From positions 310,001 to 374,000 of the forward strand of contig CP172318.1 in assembly GCA_044336205.1 (NCBI GenBank): DNA of 64,000 nt, read 5' to 3'. Shown in pieces: positions 57,251 to 64,000 of the stretch; within the stretch, counting starts at the first letter, position 1, and every line of letters starts with the position of its first letter. The stretch comes from Ruoffia sp044336205 (lineage in GTDB: Bacteria; Bacillota; Bacilli; Lactobacillales; Aerococcaceae). Below the pieces are notes generated by a model that ran no database searches, was not told the DNA's origin, and saw nothing but the letters and a program-made list of their open reading frames with translations. The translations under genes were made by a program, and so were the position numbers.

Positions 57251-57289
57251 GTGTAGAAAATTTCAAAAGATGAATTGACATTAAATCAT

Positions 57290-57339
57290 ATAGTTTTATT
57301 TGAGGGGGTGAGGAAATTAAAAAAATAGTTGTTATTATT
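57290..57339 (+). pseudogene. 5' remnant of second DUF1002 gene copy
   Basis: TTTATTTGAGGGG and the following AT-rich codons (ATAGTTGTTATTATTGC) match 39808-39855, the start of the DUF1002 gene. The match stops at the left end of the miniature element at 57340. Confidence 0.55.
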
Positions 57340-57519
57340 GCGACAAAAAGTCATTCTAACAGAATGAGTTCGTGCATGAGTACTTCGACATGATAAAGCA
57401 CTTCTATTTTTGAACGGTCTTCTACGCTTAGATGTTTGTAGCTCATAACAGCTCTTCCGTGTGTATTTGTGGTTACTAACATTTTACACGAACCTGTTAT
57501 GGGTTTTCTTGTTTGTCGC
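57340..57519 (-). mobile_element. IS30-derived miniature element, copy A
   Basis: 180 bp bounded by GCGACAAA inverted termini. The minus strand encodes MSYKHLSVEDRSKIEVLYH, the N-terminal start of IS30 transposases, which runs into a stop after about 31 residues. Copy B at 59656 has the same length and ends. TATT flanks both sides. It interrupts a DUF1002 relic. It would need a transposase in trans. Confidence 0.8.
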
Positions 57520-57659
57520 TATTAATATTACAAGCTATCTCTTAAAATATTAATAGATTCTAAAAATGGCTAATAAGGATAGCATCCCTGGAATAATGCT
57601 ATCTAATATGCCTTGTAGTACAATCGGACCTTTATTCGAGAAGTTAAAAACTAAAGGAG

Positions 57660-57900
57660 TACTCACTCTCACCTAGACAGAAGATAGTGCCCCCATCTCC
57701 CATCATAAACAAGCCTAGGATACTTGCTGCAGAAATGCTTCGATTCATTGAGCCGTATTGCATGAGTTGAGTCACTGACTCGCGCCCTAAGTGATAACCT
57801 CGCTTGACGTTATTGTAACCAACAAAACCAATCCGTTACGATTAAACCAAGATACATCCTCTGAATCGTTCAACCGATAATCAATCCATTAGCAATATCC
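57660..57900 (-). pseudogene. remnant of a PTS mannose-family IID component
   Basis: The minus strand reads FVGYNNVKRGYHLGRESVTQ, LMQYG and AASILGLFMMG, similar to the C-terminal part of mannose-type EIID proteins (GY..G...ASILGLFxxG), with stops and shifts on both sides. Confidence 0.4.
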
Positions 57901-57988
57901 CATAAAGCAACCTAAAAATTAATCCATATAATATTGGCGAATCTGTCGCTCCTTGGGATAAATTATAACCAATTCGGCTTGTTCCAAT

Positions 57989-58020
57989 AAAAAAACCAGC
58001 AAGTCTCCGCTCACTGGTTT
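57989..58020 (-). terminator. intrinsic terminator after Fic gene
   Basis: Stem AACCAGTGAG...CTTGCTGGTT with seven T residues on the minus strand. The stem is closely similar to the galU-type terminators. Confidence 0.75.
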
Positions 58021-58112
58021 AGCAAATCTATAATTTTGGGTTCTAAGAATTATGCTGTCGGTAGGATTTACTCACCGATATTAAAAAGAGAGTGGTTCCT
58101 CTACTACCTTTC

Positions 58113-59342
58113 TTAGTCGAAGAATGGCAGCATATCTTCATTGAATTCATAAGTTAACGGTTTACGTTTGATTTTGTTAATATAACCAAGTTCTTCTAGC
58201 TCTTTTAGGTTCTTATCAATTCGACTTCGTGCCATTTCGGTATACTTTTCTAATTCACGATTCTCAAAGGTTTTGTCGTCTAATGAGAAGATGTGTTTTT
58301 GTAACATAATGAATAGAATGCTTGATTGATCATCAGTGAAATTATGATCTTCTATATAGCTCGCCATTCTCTTCATTTTTAAATTCGCTAATTCAATATC
58401 TTGTATGATTCTTTTTTGACCTTTGATAATGATTTGAAGCATTGATTGGATAAAGAGTGTTAAATCGCCGTAATTTTTTGGTGAGGAAACATCAATGAAT
58501 GCTTCTTCATATTTCTTTTTGTTATTGAAAATCGACTCTGATAAAGACAATGCACTGAAATCGTCTAATTTATGAGACAAATAGGAAGCTAACAGAAACC
58601 GTCCCATTCGGCCATTACCATCATAAAACGGATGGATATACTCGAAATAGTAGTGAGTCACAATCGCTTTAATGACGTAGACACTTTCATCATTATTCAT
58701 AAAATCAATCAACTTCAATAAATCTTTTGAAACTGTCTCCTCATCAGGATTGCCACGATGGACTGCTTTTTCTTTTCTCTGATCATAAACTTGAACTGAT
58801 TTTTTCCTGAATAATTCACCATCAGGCTGCTCCTCTTCATCTATTTCATCTGAGACAACTTTATCATAGATGTCTCTAATATCAGATAGAGTTAAAATTT
58901 CTAGTTTTTCTGAATTCAACATTTCAAAATACATGTTAATGGTTTGTTTAAACCTAACATTTCTGGTTGATTCTTGAGCATCAATCGCATCACTGATCTC
59001 TTTCCTTGTGGATTTAACTCCTTCAATATCATTAGTGCTTTGAATCTCATTAATTAATTGATTGATTAGTAAGTAGTTCTTAGCAGTACCAGGCAATTTA
59101 TCAATCTTAATCGTTATTTCCCGGCTATTGTACATGATACTTTCCACCATTTTCAATTGATCTGCAGTAGTCAAATAAAAGAGAGGATAATTCAGATTTG
59201 AAATTCTGATTTGCTTCTGTTGAGAGTATGGTGTGATGTTTAAATTTGTGACTACGGAACTATACGAATTTATTCTATTCTGATACTCGTTTTCAACATC
59301 TTTCGGATGATTATAACTATAAATCGTTAGACTTTGATACAT
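58113..59342 (-). CDS. Fic-domain protein (class II, auto-inhibited AMPylase type)
   Basis: 409 residues. Fic core motif HPFYDGNGRMGR at about 237-248 with catalytic His. An N-terminal inhibitory motif TNDIEG (about 103-108) fits the (S/T)xxxE(G/N) pattern of class II Fic proteins. The last 75 residues look like a winged helix (ELEELGYINKIKRKPLTYEF). Fic enzymes move AMP or another nucleotide group to a target hydroxyl. ATG at 59342 follows AGAGGTGG; an in-frame ATG sixteen codons upstream is not supported. It stands alone between two inverted miniature elements. Confidence 0.88.
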   Translation of the reverse strand: MYQSLTIYSYNHPKDVENEYQNRINSYSSVVTNLNITPYSQQKQIRISNLNYPLFYLTTADQLKMVESIMYNSREITIKIDKLPGTAKNYLLINQLINEIQSTNDIEGVKSTRKEISDAIDAQESTRNVRFKQTINMYFEMLNSEKLEILTLSDIRDIYDKVVSDEIDEEEQPDGELFRKKSVQVYDQRKEKAVHRGNPDEETVSKDLLKLIDFMNNDESVYVIKAIVTHYYFEYIHPFYDGNGRMGRFLLASYLSHKLDDFSALSLSESIFNNKKKYEEAFIDVSSPKNYGDLTLFIQSMLQIIIKGQKRIIQDIELANLKMKRMASYIEDHNFTDDQSSILFIMLQKHIFSLDDKTFENRELEKYTEMARSRIDKNLKELEELGYINKIKRKPLTYEFNEDMLPFFD

Positions 59343-59480
59343 AAAACCACCTCTATGAACTTTATTTTCTAAATTATAACAGTTTTTCATTTATAAGCAA
59401 TAAAACCTTTGAATACTGACATTCTATTCTTAAATTTTAGATTTTTATATAAATATTAAGGGGGGTTATTAAAGTATATT

Positions 59481-59524
59481 AAAAAAACAAGCCATTTATC
59501 GAATATGAAACGATAAATGGCTTG
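59481..59524 (-). terminator. strong hairpin with A-run/T-run
   Basis: Perfect 14-bp stem CAAGCCATTTATCG/CGATAAATGGCTTG, 9-base loop, seven T residues on the minus strand. No gene ends here on that strand, so it may be left over from a lost gene or insulate the Fic promoter. Confidence 0.7.
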
Positions 59525-59655
59525 ATAATTGAATTAACATATTCTTAGGTTCTACAATAAATGTTTGAACTTTCTATAACTATTAATAATCTCATATTGC
59601 GACCTCAGTATCACTCATAGAAAATTTGATTAAACGATAGAATGTAAAGTTAAAT

Positions 59656-59835
59656 GCGACAAACAAGAAAAACCATAAGAAGTTCGTGTAAAATGTTAGT
59701 AACCACAAATACACACGGAAGAGCTGTTATGAGCTACAAACATCTAAGCGTAGAAGACCGTTCAAAAATAGAAGTACTTTATCATGTCGAAGTACTCATG
59801 CACGAACTCATTCAGTTAGAATAACTTTTTGTCGC
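59656..59835 (+). mobile_element. IS30-derived miniature element, copy B
   Basis: 180 bp from GCGACAAAC to TTTTTGTCGC, inverted with respect to copy A and nearly identical. It encodes the same 31-residue IS30 N-terminal stub on the plus strand. AAT on both sides may be a target duplication. Confidence 0.8.
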
Positions 59836-59879
59836 AATAATTATTGCAATTCATCATACTTATTCATATTATGTTCAGT

Positions 59880-59940
59880 TTTATCAGTTTTTCAAGAGGA
59901 CCGGCACTCCACTCAGCCAGTCCTCTTTACTTGTTCCTTC
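59880..59940. terminator. hairpin downstream of S24-like gene
   Basis: AGAGGACCGGC and GCCAGTCCTCT form a stem with a 9-base loop (about 59894-59925). No strong T-run, so terminator function is uncertain. Confidence 0.4.
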
Positions 59941-59944
59941 GGAC

Positions 59945-60550
59945 TTACTCCTCACCTAATCTCTTTCTAAACCCATCCTCATTCATGGTGATAGATACGA
60001 CATCTCCTAGAATAATCGCATTATCTGTTGTGTAATTGCGACCATTGATGCGATTGGAGACGAATTTGATCATGTCGTCGGCATACTTTACGCGACGTAC
60101 GAGGGGTTTTGTATTGTCATCGGCTAAGATAACGACAAGGCTACCATCCGTGATGGTCGTTGTATCTGTGGCTAGAATCAATGATTCTTCGTCGACTTCT
60201 GGTATCATGGCGTTATCACCTTGGAGGTAGAAGTATAGTGATTGATCGGTCGGCTCAGTGAGTGATAAGCGGGCACTTATCGAACTGATATACTCACCTT
60301 CAATGATTTCTTCCACAATCGGGATAATGACTTTAGTGACTTCTGCTTGGTCAGACCAGGCAAAGAGTTCAGAGGGGTCAATTCCAAGGTCTTTGGCAAT
60401 GATCGAAGCGGTATCTTGGGTGATGATGGACATATAGTCTGATTCTGTCGCTTCTTTGGGGAAGAGGACATGATTGATGCGTTCAGTAAGTTCTTTTAAG
60501 TTTTTGATTTGAGTCAGTTGGAATTCTTTAATTGGGTTAGTTTTTTTCAT
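59945..60550 (-). CDS. S24-like repressor lacking the catalytic serine
   Basis: 201 residues. The C-terminal half follows the LexA/CI (S24) fold: YFYLQGDNAMIPEVDEES, DGSLVVILADD, LVRRVKYADD, AIILGDVVSI. Where GDSM is expected it reads GDNAM (111-115), so the nucleophile seems lost and self-cleavage unlikely. The N-terminus is short; DTASIIAKDLGIDPSELF looks like the end of an XRE helix-turn-helix. It is divergent from a Cro-like gene, as in phage switch regions. AGGAGG lies upstream of ATG. Confidence 0.75.
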   Translation of the reverse strand: MKKTNPIKEFQLTQIKNLKELTERINHVLFPKEATESDYMSIITQDTASIIAKDLGIDPSELFAWSDQAEVTKVIIPIVEEIIEGEYISSISARLSLTEPTDQSLYFYLQGDNAMIPEVDEESLILATDTTTITDGSLVVILADDNTKPLVRRVKYADDMIKFVSNRINGRNYTTDNAIILGDVVSITMNEDGFRKRLGEE

Positions 60551-60570
60551 AATATCGCCTCCTGAACATT

Positions 60571-60598
60571 ATTATAGAGTTTATATTTTTTGTGTAAA
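60571..60598 (-). promoter_or_regulatory. promoter of S24-like gene
   Basis: On the minus strand: TTTACA (60598-60593), 16-base spacer, TATAAT (60576-60571). Confidence 0.65.
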
Positions 60599-60629
60599 TA
60601 TGAATCTTTTCATAGTAAACGTATTCATG

Positions 60630-60658
60630 TTGTTTTATTAATATAAAATGTATACAAT
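60630..60658 (+). promoter_or_regulatory. promoter of Cro-like gene
   Basis: TTGTTT at 60630-60635, 17-base spacer, TACAAT at 60653-60658. The divergent promoters are about 30 bases apart, with GTAAA-type repeats between (60593, 60616) that may be operators. Confidence 0.6.
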
Positions 60659-60723
60659 TACAGTATGCGCATGAATAAATTGGTATATCAATTTTAAACT
60701 TTATTTATATCGGAGGTACTAAT

Positions 60724-60948
60724 ATGATAGATGATAAATTATTAAGGGCTAAAATCATTTCAGCAGGGTTCAATAATGCAACTTTAGCAAAGGAGATCGG
60801 TGTTAATCCTTGTACACTTAGTAATCTACTAACAAAGAAAACCAACCCGTCGTATCATTTAATCAAAAGTTTAGTTGAAACATTGAAAATTAGTTCTGAT
60901 GAGTTTCCAGCCATTTTTATGCCGGATATGGACACGTATTTCTGGTAG
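60724..60948 (+). CDS. Cro-like XRE-family DNA-binding protein
   Basis: 74 residues, nearly all one helix-turn-helix: NATLAKEIGVNPCTLSNLLT followed by a KKTNPSYHLIKSLVETLKI support helix. CGGAGG lies upstream of ATG. Position opposite the S24-like gene suggests a bistable switch remnant. Confidence 0.82.
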   Translation: MIDDKLLRAKIISAGFNNATLAKEIGVNPCTLSNLLTKKTNPSYHLIKSLVETLKISSDEFPAIFMPDMDTYFW

Positions 60949-61005
60949 TTATCGCATCATGATCATTGAAAAAAATTAAATATAATCATAAGGATAGGTG
61001 GATTT

Positions 61006-61902
61006 ATGGCAACAATTCGTAGAATGGTTGAGACCAAGTTCTGGACTGAACCAGAGGCAATTGAAAGATATTCTGCTGAAGATAAGTATTTTATGTTGTA
61101 TTTGATGACGAATCCGGCATCGACCCAATTGGGAATATACCGGCTGTCTAAGCGTTTGATGAGCTTTGAGTCAGGTTATGAGTTGGCTAAGATTGACGAG
61201 CTCTTGGAGAGGTTCCAACATGAGTATGGATTCCTAATCTATTCCGAGAAGACTCAAGAAATAGCGATCAAACACTCGTTAACTTATACCATCGTCAAGG
61301 GTGGTAAGCCTGTGAGTGACTTGCTGCTGCGAGAATTATCGCAAGTGAAAAACAGCCAATTGATTCTTGAAATCTACCAGACGATGTATGATTTCTGGGA
61401 TAAGTCCGAGCGTGCGTTCGATAAGACAATCCAAAAACTCTTTGAACATGAGTTGTTCAAAAGAGATGTCAAGTTGCCATTACCACGGAATGAGAAAGAT
61501 AATGACATTGACAATGAGATTGAGAATGACAATGATGTGATAATGACTAATGTAAATGAAATAAATAATAAAATTGATATTTATAAAGAAAATGAAGAAG
61601 ATAATGCGAATGAAAAAGAGAAGGATAATGATAATGAGAATGAAGAATCGTACCTCGAATCGTATGGCGAATCGTCCAACGACTCGTCCTTCAGTCAATA
61701 TGCCTTTGATCAAGTAGCTGATTATTACACTTCTGCCTATGGTGAATTAACTGCTACGGAGATTGAGATTATAAAGAGTCTGGTAGAGCGACATGCACCG
61801 GCTCAGATTAAGCTGGCCTTTGACATCTGTGCACATACTGACGAGCCGATCTTAAGTAGTCAGGCTTATCTCGACCATGTACACTACCGGATGGTAAGCT
61901 AA
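61006..61902 (+). CDS. phage replisome organizer-like protein
   Basis: 298 residues. N-terminal winged-helix region (about 1-130) with KFWTEPEAIERYSAEDKYF and LGIYRLSKRLMSF, as in phage replisome organizers. A low-complexity Asn/Asp/Glu region covers about 162-222. The C-terminal part (about 228-298) has the DnaD/DnaB-like LAFDICAHTDEPI and YLDHVHYRM. It would bind an origin and load the replicative helicase. AGGTGG precedes the ATG. Confidence 0.78.
   Translation: MATIRRMVETKFWTEPEAIERYSAEDKYFMLYLMTNPASTQLGIYRLSKRLMSFESGYELAKIDELLERFQHEYGFLIYSEKTQEIAIKHSLTYTIVKGGKPVSDLLLRELSQVKNSQLILEIYQTMYDFWDKSERAFDKTIQKLFEHELFKRDVKLPLPRNEKDNDIDNEIENDNDVIMTNVNEINNKIDIYKENEEDNANEKEKDNDNENEESYLESYGESSNDSSFSQYAFDQVADYYTSAYGELTATEIEIIKSLVERHAPAQIKLAFDICAHTDEPILSSQAYLDHVHYRMVS
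61645..61691. repeat. iteron-like 12-bp direct repeats inside replication gene
   Basis: Four tandem 11-12-bp units: GAATCGTACCT, CGAATCGTATGG, CGAATCGTCCAA, CGACTCGTCCTT. Phage replisome organizers often bind repeats inside their own gene, so this is a candidate origin. Confidence 0.5.
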
Positions 61903-61957
61903 ACGCGATTATCATCACGTTTATATATTCATTCATAATTAATATATACCGATTGAT

Positions 61958-61993
61958 AGAACCCCTTGGAACGTTGACTCCATGGGGTTTTCA
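61958..61993 (+). terminator. intrinsic terminator after replisome organizer gene
   Basis: AACCCC(TTGGA)/(TCCAT)GGGGTT hairpin followed by TTTTC. Confidence 0.7.
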
Positions 61994-62065
61994 TGTTATC
62001 TATGAAAAGGTTCATATATCACTATAACCGTATCCGACATATAATAGTGTAAGGAGGGGATAACA

Positions 62066-62575
62066 TTGACAAACCAACAGTTAGAGTTATTAATTAAACA
62101 ATACTATCGCTTAATCCATAAAGTCTTACTCGCATGTGGTCAATACGGCAAGCCGAATTATGAGGATTACTATCAAGAATTGAGTATCAAACTTATTGAA
62201 CTAGCCGACCAATTCAACGGTGACCCTTTAGACCAAGATCGCTATCAATTCGCTGGCTATGCACGAAAAGCATTGACGCGCTATCTCATTGACTTTATGC
62301 GTAGAGAGCGTCTGAACAAGGAAGATCCTACACTGACTGAGTATATCTTTGAGACTGAAGATGCCCATTCATCCACGGAAAACCTAACAACAATTCTCAA
62401 TGAGATTAGTAGCCGTTTGAATCTAAGTGAATTAAATCTAGTCAAAGGTCTCGTCAGTGGTATCACCCTAAAAGAGTTAGCCAATCAACTTGGCGTCAGC
62501 CGCAAGACCATCAGCAAACGTAGAGGCCAGATCCAGAAGAAGTTGGAGGATTTATGGGAAGGGATGAGGGGGTAG
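62066..62575 (+). CDS. small sigma-70-family factor
   Basis: 169 residues: region 2 at about 5-80 (QYYRLIHKVLLACGQYGKPN, YARKALTRYLIDFMRRER) and region 4 helix-turn-helix at about 125-160 (GITLKELANQLGVSRKTISKR). It resembles SigX/ComX-size alternative sigma factors or phage late-gene regulators. TTG start behind AAGGAGGGG; TATAAT at 62040-62045. The target promoter is unknown. Confidence 0.8.
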   Translation: MTNQQLELLIKQYYRLIHKVLLACGQYGKPNYEDYYQELSIKLIELADQFNGDPLDQDRYQFAGYARKALTRYLIDFMRRERLNKEDPTLTEYIFETEDAHSSTENLTTILNEISSRLNLSELNLVKGLVSGITLKELANQLGVSRKTISKRRGQIQKKLEDLWEGMRG

Positions 62576-62633
62576 GGGATGAGAGTAATTATTTTACAGC
62601 TTCTTTAAAGGCGTTGGTGGGTGTTCTTATAAG

Positions 62634-62906
62634 TGGACAAAGGTTTGACTTCATTGTCCAGATTTTTTCGTAGGTGGACAATGATTGAGGTTGATTGTCC
62701 ACTTTCTATATATTTGATCTGTTTTTGAAGTTTAATTAATAATATTGTTGAATATTATACTTTATAGGTGATGTATTGGGCTGGAATCACTTAAACTGGA
62801 CAAAGAAGTCGGTTAGTTGTTCACTTTTTGCAAATTTCATGCTGATACTAGGTGTTTATTACACTTAATAGATGATGTTTTAATAATAACCTCATAAAGT
62901 GGACAA
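62634..62906. promoter_or_regulatory. three dyads TGGACAA-N13-TTGTCCA plus a half-site
   Basis: Dyad 1 at 62634-62660, dyad 2 at 62675-62701, dyad 3 at 62797-62823 (right arm TTGTTCA), half-site TGGACAA at 62900-62906. In each dyad the arms are separated by exactly 13 bases, and the four arms of dyads 1 and 2 are spaced 20, 21 and 20 bases. No gene is present between 62576 and 63085. They may be binding sites of a dimeric regulator controlling the operon at 63086, or repeats of a mobile element. Confidence 0.65.
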
Positions 62907-63085
62907 TTAAAATCAATCATTTTAGTATGAAAACGGCAACAATTTTGTGGTTAACTTTACGTGATAAATGACTATAAAGTCAACTATTTATTTGAATTTA
63001 GTCAATCATTGATTTATAGTATACATGAAGTGCAGGTAAAATTGTCATACACTAGGATGAGTTGTTAGACAAAGGAGGTTATGTT

Positions 63086-63508
63086 ATGGCAAAAAATTAT
63101 ATATTTGGAAATATTACGCTTGCTAAGCGCACTCATAGAAATCAAAATATAGTTTTGGAAAACCCAATTCTTGTACTTGATGTGCCCTTTTTGCCGACAA
63201 CAGTATCATTCTCTGTGTTCGGAGCTGTTTTTACTCAAAGAAAGAAAGAAAGATATTTTTTAAAAGTAAAATTAACTGATCAATCAGGATTTGAAGTATT
63301 AAATATTGATGGTGATATTTTTGATACAAATAGTACAAATGAGTTTTCTATTTTAGATATAAACATAGATGTGGATGGTGCAATATTTAAAACCACTGGA
63401 AAGCACACTTGCCAACTAATTGTTGATGATGAAATCATTGATGAGTATAGTTTTTTTGTTAACAACCAGAATCTTAAATTAGATGGAGGAGGTGGAGAAA
63501 ATGACTGA
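63086..63508 (+). CDS. beta-rich protein of unknown function (terminal operon, gene 1)
   Basis: 140 residues. The sequence is nearly all strands, for example NPILVLDVPFLPTTVSFSVF and FLKVKLTDQSGFEVLNIDG, then HTCQLIVDDEIIDEYSFFVN, as in a small immunoglobulin-like sandwich, possibly of the DUF6941 kind. It ends in GGGGEND. ATG at 63086 follows AAAGGAGG. Function unknown; the C-terminal end overlaps gene 2 by 8 bases, so the products probably act together. Confidence 0.7.
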   Translation: MAKNYIFGNITLAKRTHRNQNIVLENPILVLDVPFLPTTVSFSVFGAVFTQRKKERYFLKVKLTDQSGFEVLNIDGDIFDTNSTNEFSILDINIDVDGAIFKTTGKHTCQLIVDDEIIDEYSFFVNNQNLKLDGGGGEND

Positions 63509-63890
63509 AATTATTTCTGAAAAAAATACTTTGCATGCTAATTTTTCACCTAATGTACACATAGCTTTTGATAGATCAGTTTCTCCAACTCGTAAGCAGA
63601 GAAATGTAACTTCAATTACTCGTTATGGAAATATATTAAAAAATGATGAGAACCATAGTATAAAATACACGAAAACTATTGAAACTGAATCTACTATTCG
63701 ATTATTTGTTGAGAAAATTATAAAAAAAGATATAGTTAACAAAGTATACACTCGCGATGACGACGAGGGATACTTATATATAGAAATATATAATGATGAT
63801 AAATCTATTGAAGAAAATCTTTATTACATAGATATATTAAACGATGAAGCAATGGATAGAAACTTAAATTACATTTTTGTTCTTTCTTAG
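63501..63890 (+). CDS. protein of unknown function (terminal operon, gene 2)
   Basis: 129 residues, no membrane helix or signal peptide, mixed charged, with a strand-rich C-terminal half (GYLYIEIYNDDKSIEENLYY). ATG at 63501 is set by GGAGG seven bases upstream. No family recognised. Confidence 0.65.
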   Translation: MTEIISEKNTLHANFSPNVHIAFDRSVSPTRKQRNVTSITRYGNILKNDENHSIKYTKTIETESTIRLFVEKIIKKDIVNKVYTRDDDEGYLYIEIYNDDKSIEENLYYIDILNDEAMDRNLNYIFVLS

Positions 63891-63900
63891 AGGTGACAAA

Positions 63901-64000
63901 ATGTATGTTTGGAAAGATAATTTAACGATGAGTGAAAAGTTATTAGAATTGATAAAAACTAATACTCAGAACTATCCTTTAAGTAGCATTGAAGCCATTA
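63901..64000 (+). CDS. partial gene at right edge (terminal operon, gene 3)
   Basis: ATG at 63901 behind AGAGGTGA, 10 bases after gene 2; 33 residues visible (YVWKDNLTMSEKLLELIKT) before the window ends. No call is possible from this length. Confidence 0.6.
   Translation, partial: MYVWKDNLTMSEKLLELIKTNTQNYPLSSIEAI

Noticed and set aside
62066..62575. Assignment of the small sigma factor as competence factor ComX
   Set aside because: Size and regions fit, but no competence gene or cin-box was seen in the window and the phage-like context is equally compatible.
59945..63890. Complete prophage
   Set aside because: Only switch, replication and sigma-like genes are seen; no integrase, packaging or structural gene is present in the window.

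Overview
This is AT-rich chromosomal DNA of a low-GC Gram-positive coccus-type bacterium. AGGAGG-like ribosome binding sites, TTG/GTG starts, T-box leaders, Wzz/Wze/Wzb-type polysaccharide regulation, a Mn-type superoxide dismutase and Dp-1-type holin all point to Lactobacillales, perhaps an Aerococcaceae or Carnobacteriaceae relative. That placement is inference and no rRNA is present to test it.

Layout. 1-1.5 kb: a cut membrane protein and a NERD-domain protein. 1.5-6.1 kb: a small lysis-like cassette on the minus strand (DUF1659, DUF2922, coiled-coil protein, Dp-1-type holin, CHAP/glucosaminidase endolysin) bracketed by two unrelated-looking tandem arrays that share a 42-bp period. 6.2-18.3 kb: polysaccharide locus 1 (pyruvyl transferase, Wzz/Wze pair, a second Wzz, epimerase, beta-helix secreted protein, glycosyltransferases, membrane polymerase-like protein, MurJ-like flippase). 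18.4-19.8 kb: sodA and a secreted protein of unknown function. 20.0-39.6 kb: polysaccharide locus 2. It starts with acyltransferase, LCP ligase, membrane CapD/EpsC dehydratase, Wzz, Wze, Wzb and initiating sugar transferase. A much more AT-rich serotype-specific block follows (uronic acid dehydrogenase and epimerase, three glycosyltransferases, TupA-like protein, Wzx, Wzy), and the locus ends with capE-capF-capG for UDP-N-acetyl-L-fucosamine.

39.6-57.3 kb is a patchwork of live genes and relics. Three decayed 3' fragments of galU sit at 39.6, 41.2 and 56.7 kb, two of them followed by DUF1002 sequence. Between them lie an orphan two-repeat type I-E CRISPR, fragments of IS21, ISL3 and IS3 transposases, a YesL/LplBC/solute-binding sugar importer with a broken permease, a TetR-controlled two-gene ABC exporter, UvsE fused to a DUF1722-like domain, a PepSY secreted protein, and a T-box-controlled MetQ-like binding protein. 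57.3-59.8 kb holds a Fic protein enclosed by two inverted 180-bp IS30-derived miniature elements.

59.9-64 kb looks like a phage-derived or mobile-element control module: an S24-like repressor without the expected serine, a divergent Cro-like XRE protein, a replisome organizer with iteron-like repeats and a small sigma factor. Next comes a 500-bp intergenic stretch with three copies of the dyad TGGACAA-N13-TTGTCCA, then a three-gene operon of unknown function running off the edge.

Several breaks (nucleotide-sugar dehydrogenase, LplB permease) are one-base losses in A or T runs, so either recent decay, slippage-based switching or sequencing error must be considered for them.
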